Assembly (NCBI GenBank): GCA_020721605.1
Contig: DYML01000003.1
Coordinates: forward strand, 1-48,388
From: Anaerolinea thermophila
GTDB lineage: Bacteria > Chloroflexota > Anaerolineae > Anaerolineales > Villigracilaceae
Reading direction: 5' to 3'
DNA length: 48,388 nt
Numbering within the stretch: the stretch's first letter is position 1; every line of letters starts with the position of its first letter. A model generated the notes under the pieces. That model searched no databases. It worked only from the letters and a program-made list of their open reading frames with translations, and was not told where the DNA came from. This document shows positions 26,537-34,032 of the stretch, piece after piece. The position numbers were made by a program, and so were the translations under genes.

Positions 26537-26761
26537 TCACCGTGGCAACAACATCCCAGTAGTAACGCGTAAAACATCGGCTGCCTTTCGCAAATTACTG
26601 AGAAACAAGTCATTATCTTTAAAACCGTCAAATTCTTCATAAGTGCCATTCCAAATTTTTATGGCAGTTGGCTCACTGCACCCACGCTTGCGCATCTCGC
26701 CAATGAACTCGTCAAATGACATGTTTATTTTTGCTGCTAATTTTTGTACGATATTGTCCAT
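26537..26761 (-). CDS. Small HTH/XRE-like protein, first gene of EPS operon
   Basis: 74 aa; start ATG 26761 has GGAG 6 nt upstream. The sequence reads like a diverged Cro/C1-type HTH. A first helical segment (VQKLAAKINMSFDEFIGEMRKRGCS) is followed by EPTAIKIWNGTYEEF (recognition-helix-like with the WxG position) and LRKAADVLRVTTGMLLPR, matching the usual end of XRE domains. No other domain is present. As the operon-proximal gene next to a repeat-rich control region it may autoregulate the EPS operon; this is inference. It could instead be a non-DNA-binding small protein. Confidence 0.55.
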   Translation of the reverse strand: MDNIVQKLAAKINMSFDEFIGEMRKRGCSEPTAIKIWNGTYEEFDGFKDNDLFLSNLRKAADVLRVTTGMLLPR

Positions 26762-26838
26762 ACTTGCTCCATATAAAATAGCAAGATTTAAATCATAAAA
26801 AAGGCGGTTATTTTTTTTCTGCGTTTTACTTTATTGCC

Positions 26839-26877
26839 AAATTCCACTTTTCTTTATCTTTGAATTAAAAATTCCAC
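26839..26877. repeat. AAATTCCAC direct repeat, 30-bp period
   Basis: AAATTCCAC occurs at 26839-26847 and 26869-26877, spaced 30 bp, or nearly three helical turns. It lies 78-116 bp upstream of the first gene of the EPS operon. The spacing suits binding of one regulator on the same DNA face. Confidence 0.5.
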
Positions 26878-27050
26878 ACAGAAATCAATTTAAGATTTTG
26901 ATTAAAAAAAATACAACTTATTCAATATTTTTAAAATACTCGGCACAAAACCCATCCAAAAACCAAATCGAGCCAATTTTGCAGACATTCGTAACCCATA
27001 AGACAAAAAATGCACCGACCTTGCAAAAACCCTACAAAAACCTTACAAAT

Positions 27051-27079
27051 TTGTTTGTTTTTAGAATACGGGATATACT
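27051..27079 (+). promoter_or_regulatory. Possible upstream promoter (TTGTTT-17-TATACT)
   Basis: -35-like TTGTTT at 27051-27056, a 17-nt spacer and -10-like TATACT at 27074-27079. This would give a leader of about 135 nt for the NRPS-like gene. The -35 is weak (three matches). Confidence 0.35.
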
Positions 27080-27090
27080 ATCGCGAATCA

Positions 27091-27106
27091 AGTGACAAAT
27101 ATCACC
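27091..27106. promoter_or_regulatory. CRP/FNR-like palindrome AGTGA-N6-TCACC
   Basis: AGTGACAAATATCACC matches the CRP-type TGTGA-N6-TCACA pattern in 4 of 5 bases on each side, with a perfect GTGA/TCAC core. It is centred about 86 bp before the expected start point of the proximal TATAAT promoter and just downstream of the distal one. No CRP gene is in the window, but a cyclase gene is. Confidence 0.4.
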
Positions 27107-27151
27107 TTTATTTTTTAGTTTTTTGCAAAAACCCTCGGCTTTGTACTCTAC

Positions 27152-27178
27152 TTGTAATTAGGCACAGCCATGTATAAT
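27152..27178 (+). promoter_or_regulatory. Proximal promoter of NRPS-like gene
   Basis: A perfect -10 TATAAT at 27173-27178. A -35-like TTGTAA (27152-27157) is only 15 nt away, shorter than optimal. Transcription would start near 27185, giving a leader of about 35 nt that contains the AAAGG site used by ATG 27220. This supports the inner start over ATG 27184. Confidence 0.5.
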
Positions 27179-27219
27179 CAACCATGATCTTTACTATGAC
27201 AGCACAAAGGTATAACGGT

Positions 27220-30200
27220 ATGCACGAAAATAAAATTTTTATTCCCAATACTCTTACAGACAGAATATTAAGTTATGCGCATGACAGCGAAGTTCCCGTT
27301 GAAAAAATTTGGCTCGTCACGTTTCAGGCGTTTCTTCACCGTATAACGCAAGAAAGCCCCGTAGTAGTGGCAGCTGCAATTGAAACAAACAAACGCTGGA
27401 ATATTTTCTCAACCGAGTTCAATCAGCCTGTGCCTTTTAGTGAACTGCTTAAAAATCATTTAACAACGCGGGCGGAGGGAATTTCAACGGCGGTCATATT
27501 TCAATATGAAAACGGTGTAACTGCGCAGCCTCCTGAAAACCTCAACCCCATTCTTCATTTAGAAATAAATGACAGCGCAACAGTTTGGCGCTTTGACACA
27601 GCGCACTACTCAACGGATGAAATTAAACATATTCCGCAAATTTTTATTCACTTTGCAGAAAATCTATCGCAAAACTTTAATCAACCCTACGATCAGGTCT
27701 CCCTGCTTGCCCCTGAGCAATGGGCTGAAATGGAATCATGGAATAATACCGAGTCAGACTTCCCGGCAGAAGCCAGCCTACACGGATTAATTTCAGCGCA
27801 AGCCAACAAAGCGCCCGAAAGAATTGCTGTTGTCTACAACGGAGTACGCCTAAGTTATGGGGAAATGGAAAAACGCGCAAACCGTCTTGCGCACGCTTTA
27901 ATAACAGCGGGTGTACAACCTGGCGATGTGATTGGTCTATATATTGACCGCAACCTTGATTTAATTATTGCCCAACTTGCCATTCTCAAAACTGGTGCAG
28001 CCTACGCAGCGCTCGACTTGCAATATCCGCGTGAAATGTTGGCGCATTTATTTAACAACTTTAATCTTCCGTATATTTTGACTCATTCCAATTTAAAAAG
28101 CCTGCTCCCGCCGCATACATCAGGCGTGTTTTTAATAGACGAATTTTTAGAACAAAAAAATCATCCAGCCACTGCGCCAGAGATAGTAGTTGATGCGCGC
28201 GCCGCTGCTTTCATTATTTTTACATCTGGCTCAACAGGTATTCCAAAAGGAGTAATTCATACTCACCGCAATATGATCGCGCGTTTCCATTCGGCATGGG
28301 CGCTTGCCGCCATGAATGCCGAAGATGTTATTAGCCAAACTTCGCCGCTCAGTTCCATTGACGCAGTAGATGAAATTTATTCGCCGTTTTTGCTTGGCGC
28401 TCAAACGGTAATGATTCCGCATAAAATCGTCACCGACCCGCGCCGCCTGGTAGATTTACTTGAAGAAGAAGGGGTTACACGCATGGTGCTGGTGCCATCG
28501 CTGTTGCAGATCATATTAACTACCTATGCGGATATTGATCGGCGGTTAGCCCGTCTAAAAACCTGGTTAATTGGGGGCGAAGCGCTTACAGCCACACTTG
28601 TTAAGCAGTTTTACGAAAGACTCCCACAAGCCAATCTCATTAATTTTTATGGTCTAACTGAGGGAGATGCCACATTTTACCCGGCGGTCATTTCAGAAAT
28701 GCCGCCGCCTGTGGGTCGCCCGATTCAAAATACACGAGTTTATGTCTTGGATTCTCAACTTCAGCCCATGCCACCCGGTTTATCAGGAGAAATTTTCATT
28801 TCAGGAGAGGGGCTATTTAGAGAATATTGGAATCGCCCTGATTTAAATACTGAAAAATGGATGGTCAATCCTTTTAACACCAGCCAAAATGATTCGTTTA
28901 GCCGCCTCTTCAAAACCGGTGACTTGGGACGCTGGCAGCCTGACGGACAATTACAATACCTCGGACGCCGTGACCGTATGGTAAAAATTCGCAGTTTTCG
29001 AGTGGAGTTGGGAGAGGTGGAAGCCGCGCTGGCAGTGAACCCACTTATTCGGGAGTGCGCTGTCCGTGTTTGGCAAACCGAATCTGCCAATCACGCAGTG
29101 GCCTACCAGCCACGCATTGTGGCGTATGCTGTTTTAAAAGAATCTGCCCAGACAACCCCCGCGCAAATCCGCGACTCACTAAAAGAACGCCTGCCAGACT
29201 ACGCCCTGCCAAAACAAGTGACGCTGCTAAATTCGCTTCCATATTTGCCCAATGGAAAAATTGACTATCGGGCGCTACCAGAGCCAAGCGAATCTGAAAC
29301 GCCGATGGCGGAAAACTTTTGTGCGCCAACAGATGAATTTGAGTTGTATCTGGTGAAACTTTGGGAGCGGCTGCTAAATCGCCGCCCAATTGGCACACAA
29401 GACAACTTCTTTGACCTTGGCGGCGATTCACTGCTTGTCATTTTGATGATTACAGAACTTGAAAAAGAACTAGGGCAAACGCTTTCTTTGGCATTACTTT
29501 TTCATACGCCCACCATTGCCCAGCTTGCCCCCGCGCTAAAAGAGAAAGGTTGGAAACCCGCCTGGTCATCGCTGGTTCCTATTCAACCACATGGCTCAAA
29601 ACCGCCACTGTTTTGCGTACACGCCGACGGCGGAGCCTTCTTCTACAATCGCTTCACCAGCCATATTTCTCCCCAACAACCTTTATACGGTATTCAGGCG
29701 CGTGGATTAGACGGAAAAGAATCTCCATTTACAAACATTAAAGAAATGGCTCAGCAATACATTAAAGAAATTCGCTCGGTGCAGCCAAAAGGTCCTTATA
29801 TCATCAGCGGGTTTTCAATGGGCGGAGTAGTTGTGTATGAAATTGCGCAACAACTCCTGCACGACCATGAAGAGCCAAGCCTTGTAATTTTTCTGGATGC
29901 GCCAAGCCCAACCTACCCCGAAATGCTGCCAAAGCATAACAAAGGGTTTTTGAGCAAATTAAAGAATTTTTTTGATTTGCCTGCAAATAAAAAAATAGAG
30001 CATATCGCCATTCGGTCTTCCAAACGCTGGAACGAATTACAAGATGAGACCCTCAGCCGTCTTTACTTATTATTCAAGCAGCCATTACCCCCTGCTTTGC
30101 GCATCCATGTTGTTCGCAAAACAAATCAACGAATTTCAGATTTGTATCAACCGCAGCCCTACGCGGGGGATGTAACCGTATTAAGAGCCAGTGAACAAAT

Positions 30201-30378
30201 GCCCGGCGCCAAACCAGACCGCACACTGGGCTGGGGGCAATATGTAATCGGGTCTGTAAATGATTTTGTGATTCCTGGGGATCACGAGTCTGTATTTCAA
30301 GAACCAAATGTCGGTCTTCTGGCAAGGCAATTACAATTGAGTATTGATCACTGGCTGGAAAAACAGCAAAAAACATAG
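27220..30378 (+). CDS. NRPS-like protein: partial C, A, T, TE domains
   Basis: 1052 aa; ATG 27220 has AAAGG 9 nt upstream, while the track start 27184 would sit at the predicted transcription start. Residues 1-170 resemble only the C-terminal lobe of a condensation domain and lack HHxxxDG. The adenylation domain spans about 180-690: FTSGSTGIPKG (about 332-342), SSIDAVDEI keeping the Asp that binds an amino group, NFYGLTEGD, KTGDLGR, RRDRMVKIRSFRVELGE and LPNGKIDY with the catalytic Lys. The carrier site DLGGDSL has Ser about 737. The thioesterase has GFSMGG (Ser about 866), FLDAP and GDHESVF (His about 1022). It would activate one amino acid, load it on the carrier and release or transfer it. 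A phosphopantetheinyl transferase is not in the window. Confidence 0.88.
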   Translation: MHENKIFIPNTLTDRILSYAHDSEVPVEKIWLVTFQAFLHRITQESPVVVAAAIETNKRWNIFSTEFNQPVPFSELLKNHLTTRAEGISTAVIFQYENGVTAQPPENLNPILHLEINDSATVWRFDTAHYSTDEIKHIPQIFIHFAENLSQNFNQPYDQVSLLAPEQWAEMESWNNTESDFPAEASLHGLISAQANKAPERIAVVYNGVRLSYGEMEKRANRLAHALITAGVQPGDVIGLYIDRNLDLIIAQLAILKTGAAYAALDLQYPREMLAHLFNNFNLPYILTHSNLKSLLPPHTSGVFLIDEFLEQKNHPATAPEIVVDARAAAFIIFTSGSTGIPKGVIHTHRNMIARFHSAWALAAMNAEDVISQTSPLSSIDAVDEIYSPFLLGAQTVMIPHKIVTDPRRLVDLLEEEGVTRMVLVPSLLQIILTTYADIDRRLARLKTWLIGGEALTATLVKQFYERLPQANLINFYGLTEGDATFYPAVISEMPPPVGRPIQNTRVYVLDSQLQPMPPGLSGEIFISGEGLFREYWNRPDLNTEKWMVNPFNTSQNDSFSRLFKTGDLGRWQPDGQLQYLGRRDRMVKIRSFRVELGEVEAALAVNPLIRECAVRVWQTESANHAVAYQPRIVAYAVLKESAQTTPAQIRDSLKERLPDYALPKQVTLLNSLPYLPNGKIDYRALPEPSESETPMAENFCAPTDEFELYLVKLWERLLNRRPIGTQDNFFDLGGDSLLVILMITELEKELGQTLSLALLFHTPTIAQLAPALKEKGWKPAWSSLVPIQPHGSKPPLFCVHADGGAFFYNRFTSHISPQQPLYGIQARGLDGKESPFTNIKEMAQQYIKEIRSVQPKGPYIISGFSMGGVVVYEIAQQLLHDHEEPSLVIFLDAPSPTYPEMLPKHNKGFLSKLKNFFDLPANKKIEHIAIRSSKRWNELQDETLSRLYLLFKQPLPPALRIHVVRKTNQRISDLYQPQPYAGDVTVLRASEQMPGAKPDRTLGWGQYVIGSVNDFVIPGDHESVFQEPNVGLLARQLQLSIDHWLEKQQKT

Positions 30379-30397
30379 ACAGACCCTGATGTAAAAA

Positions 30398-32299
30398 TTA
30401 CCAAGCGTGTACTTTTTCAGATTCTATGGCGTCTTTGCGCCCAAGCACTTTATAAATGTTAACGGGCTTGGTTTTGCCTTTCACGGTAACTGCATCTACA
30501 AATTCTGTTTCAAATTCATCTTTAACGGATTGATAAGTGCTTTCACTGATCAAGATGGGCCATGAGTAGGTTTTTGTCAGGTCTTGCAAGCGGGCAGCCA
30601 GGTTTGCGTTATCGCCAATGATGGTGTAGTTAATGCGCTCTTTTGAACCCAGCAAGCCAACAAACACTTCTCCGGTATTGATTCCAATTCCAATGTTGAA
30701 TCTTTTTTCAAGGCGTTGTTCAGCCAGCCATGTTTCGGAAAGATCGTCCAGCGCCTTAAGCATATCCACTGCCGCTCGAACAGTGCGCGCGGCATGATCT
30801 TCAAATGAAACAGGCTCTCCAAAAAACGCTACAATGGCATCCCCTTCGTATTTATCCACTGTGCCGCCGTAATTATGAACCACTGCGGTCATGGCTTCAA
30901 GATAGGGGTTAAGTAAGTTAACCACGCCTTCAGGGGAAAGTTTTTCTGAAAGAGTCGTAAACCCGCGAATATCAGAAAATAAGATGGTTAAATTAGCGCG
31001 TTTGTTGAGCGAGTTAATATCTTGCGTTTTAACCATTTGATCGACCATTTCTGGTGCAATAAAACGGCTAAACAAATTACGCAAGCGGCGTTTTTCCAGT
31101 TCCTGTGCAACGGCTTGTTCAAGAGTTGGAATGACAACGCCTAAAAACAACATAGTTAAGGGGAATACAATTGGCAAGATGTAGTTGCTTTTGGTCAAAA
31201 CCAAAAAACTAAAGATAATGTACGCCACCATCACGCCGCCCAAGACCAAAACAGTAATACTTGGACGCTGTGACCTTGCTATAAAAGCAGCGATAATGGC
31301 AGCCATCACAACCAGCATAAGAGCCAACCAAGGCGGGGCTTCAGTTAAATATTTCCCTTGAAGGATAGTGTCTATCGCATTGGCAACAACCTCCACCCCG
31401 GCAGTAGGGATTTGTGTCGCATAGGGCGTTGGATATACGTCTTGCAGAGTGACAGTGGTTGCGCCGATCAGAACAATCTTGTCACGGAATGCCTCTGGGT
31501 TTTCCTCCAGAGTCACGCCGTCGTGTACATTTGCCGCAGAATAGGTGGTATATGTGCCAGCCGCCCCCGCGTAGTTGATCAAAATCTGCTTGCTGTGAAG
31601 GGGCACGTTTGCATGATTGTATTGCAGGCTGGTATTGGTTGGCTTTGCGGGTTGATCGGCGCCCATGTATAGCCTTGCAACTTCAAAAGCCCAATTGTAA
31701 TAAACCTGATCTTGAAACAAATCATACGCCTGCACACTGCGCACAATGGCATCTTCATCTCGCGTAAAGGCTGTGATTCCCACTCCGTCCAAAACTTGTA
31801 AATAAGCGGGCAGAGGTTGGGATAAACTGGAAACCATATAAGTGGTGGATGGGTCTTTGGCAATCTGCGCAACGGTGACTGAAGCAGGAACTTTTGCCAA
31901 AGAATCGGCAAGCAGCGGGTCATTTTCTGATTCGGAATCTGGCGCAAACAAAAACAGGTCCAATCCAACGACCTTGCCGCCGCCGTTGTTAATCTGATCC
32001 ACAATTTCGGCATAATAGGCGCGAGACCAGGGCCAACGGTAACCAGTCCAGTTGAATGAAAAATCATCAATGGCTACAATGACAATATCCTCGGATGCGT
32101 CTTGTGACCCGCGCAAGCGCATTAGCGCATCCCGCGCGGAATATTCCAGCCGCCCAAATGGCGTGGTAACGCCTGGAATGATCTCCAGCATTTGAAATAG
32201 AAGCACCGCAATTGTAGTGCCAAACAATAACAAAAAACGTAAATTGAAGGGCTGTTTTTCTTGCATCAGTTTTTTCATGGGCTTTTCCATTTTATCCAT
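30398..32299 (-). CDS. CHASE2-domain class III adenylate/guanylate cyclase
   Basis: About 633 aa. A first membrane helix (FLLLFGTTIAVLLFQML) precedes an extracytoplasmic CHASE2 sensor (about 45-320, with ARDALMRLRG, IVIVAIDDFSF and DKIVLIGAT), then three closely spaced membrane helices and a class III cyclase domain (about 425-620). Both metal aspartates are present in ILFSDIRGFTTLSE and DKYEGDAIVAFFG. NIGIGINTGEVFVGLLGS and NYTIIGDNANLAARLQ follow. It likely makes cAMP in response to an external signal. Start is uncertain: TTG 32305, ATG 32299 or inner ATGs; no strong Shine-Dalgarno. It converges with the NRPS-like gene (19 bp apart). Confidence 0.88.
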   Translation of the reverse strand: MDKMEKPMKKLMQEKQPFNLRFLLLFGTTIAVLLFQMLEIIPGVTTPFGRLEYSARDALMRLRGSQDASEDIVIVAIDDFSFNWTGYRWPWSRAYYAEIVDQINNGGGKVVGLDLFLFAPDSESENDPLLADSLAKVPASVTVAQIAKDPSTTYMVSSLSQPLPAYLQVLDGVGITAFTRDEDAIVRSVQAYDLFQDQVYYNWAFEVARLYMGADQPAKPTNTSLQYNHANVPLHSKQILINYAGAAGTYTTYSAANVHDGVTLEENPEAFRDKIVLIGATTVTLQDVYPTPYATQIPTAGVEVVANAIDTILQGKYLTEAPPWLALMLVVMAAIIAAFIARSQRPSITVLVLGGVMVAYIIFSFLVLTKSNYILPIVFPLTMLFLGVVIPTLEQAVAQELEKRRLRNLFSRFIAPEMVDQMVKTQDINSLNKRANLTILFSDIRGFTTLSEKLSPEGVVNLLNPYLEAMTAVVHNYGGTVDKYEGDAIVAFFGEPVSFEDHAARTVRAAVDMLKALDDLSETWLAEQRLEKRFNIGIGINTGEVFVGLLGSKERINYTIIGDNANLAARLQDLTKTYSWPILISESTYQSVKDEFETEFVDAVTVKGKTKPVNIYKVLGRKDAIESEKVHAW

Positions 32300-32399
32300 A
32301 CGCAAGCCATTTGCCTGCCTGAGTTGATTATTTTATCGTACAAAAGATATGCCGATCAACAGGAAATTTTTTGAGCGGGTCAACATCAAGTACCCCTTT

Positions 32400-32416
32400 G
32401 GGTAATAGACTTACCC
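32400..32416. promoter_or_regulatory. Dyad GGGTAA-N5-TTACCC over glnA -35
   Basis: A perfect 6-bp inverted repeat (GGGTAATAGACTTACCC) that contains the putative -35 hexamer of glnA. A further TACCC half-site (32391-32395) precedes it. This placement is typical of a repressor site. The regulator is unknown. Confidence 0.45.
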
Positions 32417-32434
32417 ACAACCCAATTCTATAAT
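32406..32434 (+). promoter_or_regulatory. glnA promoter
   Basis: -35 TAGACT (4 of 6), 17-nt spacer, -10 TATAAT (6 of 6, 32429-32434), about 57 bp before the start codon. It overlaps the dyad described separately. Confidence 0.6.
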
Positions 32435-32491
32435 AATAAAATTCCTGCTGAACGCAAGGATAATCATTCAAAATTATTGAGGAGAAATTCC

Positions 32492-33904
32492 ATGACCAAG
32501 ACAGTCAAAGAAGTGCTGGATATGAACAAACAGGCGCAGATCGTAGATTTGCGTTTCGTAGACCTGCCCGGCACCTGGCAGCATTTCACCATCCCTGCAC
32601 ATCGCCTTGACGAAGACTTTTTCAAGGAGGGTATCCCCTTTGACGGTTCTTCCATTCGCGGTTTTCAAGAAATTCACGAATCAGATATGCTTCTTATTCC
32701 TGACCCAGACACAGCCTTCATAGACCCTGTTGCAGAAATACCGACCCTCGTTCTCAGTTGCGATGTGCATGACCCAATCACCCTGGAAGCCTACGACCGC
32801 GACCCGCGTTATGTTGCGCGCAAAGCAGAAGCCTACCTCAAGACAACCGGCATTGCCGATACCATCTTCATTGGACCTGAAGCCGAATTCTTTGTCTTTG
32901 ACAATATCCGCTACTCAACCAACACCTACGAATCCTACTATCATATTGACAGTGAAGAAGGCTGGTGGAACAGCGGTCACAACGATGGACCCAACTACGG
33001 CGGGCAGATTTCTCCCAAACGCGGGTATTTCCCCGTGCCGCCAACAGACACGCTCCAAACCATCCGCTCCAAATTTATGCTGGCGTTGGAAACCGCTGGC
33101 GTGCCGATGGAATTACATCACCACGAAGTAGCAACAGCGGGTCAGTCTGAAATGGGAATGCGCTTTAATACACTCACCCGCATGGCAGACCAAACCCTGC
33201 TTTACAAATATATTGTAAAAAATGTTGCCCGCCAAAATGGCAAAACGGCAACCTTCATGCCCAAGCCCTTATTTGGTGATAACGGCTCTGGAATGCACGT
33301 CCACTCCTCCTTGTGGAAGGGAGACGAAAACGTCTTCTATGATGAAAAAGGATACGCCGGTCTTTCACAAACTGCCAAATATTACATCGGCGGGCTGCTC
33401 AAACACGCGCCGGCGCTGCTTGCGCTTACATCCCCCACCACCAACTCCTTCCGCCGCTTGGTGCCAGGCTTTGAAGCGCCTGTCAATCTTGCATATTCAC
33501 AGCGCAACCGTTCTGCTATTTGCCGCATTCCTGTCACCAAAAGCGTAAAAGCCAAGCGGGTGGAATTTCGCGCTCCAGACGCATCATCCAACCCCTACCT
33601 TGCATTTTCCGCAATCCTCATGGCGGGCTTGGACGGCATTCAAAACAAGATAGACCCAGGGTTGCCGCAAGACAAAGACTTGTACGAATTGCCCGCCGAA
33701 GAGAAGAAACTAATCAAGCAGGTTCCTGGTTCGCTGGAAGATGTGTTGTACGCGCTGGAAGCCGACCATGAATTTTTGCTCAAAGGCAATGTCTTTACAA
33801 CAGACTTTCTTGAGTCTTACATTGATTACAAACGGGTACACGAATTAGACCCCATGCGCCTGCGCCCCACGCCTTACGAATTTTCTCTTTACTTTGACTG
33901 CTAG
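32492..33904 (+). CDS. glnA: Glutamine synthetase type I
   Basis: 470 aa, normal length for the dodecameric GSI. Start ATG 32492 has GAGGAG 7-8 nt upstream; the track's GTG-type start adds five residues. It condenses ammonia and glutamate with ATP. Motifs: FDGSSIRGF near residue 55, FIGPEAEFFVFD (metal Glu), ETAGVPMELHHHEVATAGQ, FGDNGSGMHVHSS (ATP/glutamate site), NRSAICRIP, and VEFRAPDASSNPYLAFSA. DLYELPAEE contains a tyrosine at the position adenylylated in GSI-beta enzymes, though whether it is modified here is unknown. It is monocistronic, with its own promoter, dyad and terminator. Confidence 0.97.
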   Translation: MTKTVKEVLDMNKQAQIVDLRFVDLPGTWQHFTIPAHRLDEDFFKEGIPFDGSSIRGFQEIHESDMLLIPDPDTAFIDPVAEIPTLVLSCDVHDPITLEAYDRDPRYVARKAEAYLKTTGIADTIFIGPEAEFFVFDNIRYSTNTYESYYHIDSEEGWWNSGHNDGPNYGGQISPKRGYFPVPPTDTLQTIRSKFMLALETAGVPMELHHHEVATAGQSEMGMRFNTLTRMADQTLLYKYIVKNVARQNGKTATFMPKPLFGDNGSGMHVHSSLWKGDENVFYDEKGYAGLSQTAKYYIGGLLKHAPALLALTSPTTNSFRRLVPGFEAPVNLAYSQRNRSAICRIPVTKSVKAKRVEFRAPDASSNPYLAFSAILMAGLDGIQNKIDPGLPQDKDLYELPAEEKKLIKQVPGSLEDVLYALEADHEFLLKGNVFTTDFLESYIDYKRVHELDPMRLRPTPYEFSLYFDC

Positions 33905-33926
33905 GCAGTAAAATACCTCTCACGCC

Positions 33927-33976
33927 GACAGTTGATTGCGATCCAACAGGTTTGCAATCAACTGTCATTTTTATTA
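33927..33976 (+). terminator. Rho-independent terminator of glnA
   Basis: A perfect 13-bp stem GACAGTTGATTGC / GCAATCAACTGTC (33927-33939 and 33954-33966) with a 14-nt loop, followed by ATTTTTATT. It starts 22 bp after the glnA stop. Confidence 0.88.
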
Positions 33977-34032
33977 AAGCAGTTCAACCAGTAGAGTGAA
34001 TTACAATTACCCAGCAAAATCTATAAAAACAA

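Larger units (their letters stand above)
27021..27135. repeat. TTGCAAAAACCCT direct repeat pair
   Basis: The 13-mer TTGCAAAAACCCT occurs at 27021-27033 and 27123-27135. The first copy is directly followed by the related ACAAAAACCTTACAAA. It flanks the CRP-like site and the first promoter candidate. Confidence 0.5.
26762..27219. promoter_or_regulatory. Divergent control region (EPS operon / NRPS-like gene)
   Basis: An AT-rich 458-bp gap between divergent transcripts with no credible gene. It holds two 9-bp direct repeats near the EPS side, two 13-bp direct repeats, one CRP-like palindrome and two plus-strand promoter candidates, each listed separately. A minus-strand promoter for the EPS operon must lie near 26775-26830, but only weak -10-like sequences (TATTTT, TATGAT) were found. 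Confidence 0.6.

Noticed and set aside
26898-27095. 65-aa plus-strand ORF in the divergent control region
   Set aside because: Starts with TTG, no ribosome site, low-complexity AT-rich composition, overlaps regulatory repeats.
27184-27219. Start of the NRPS-like gene at ATG 27184
   Set aside because: It coincides with the predicted transcription start and has no ribosome site; ATG 27220 has AAAGG at good distance.
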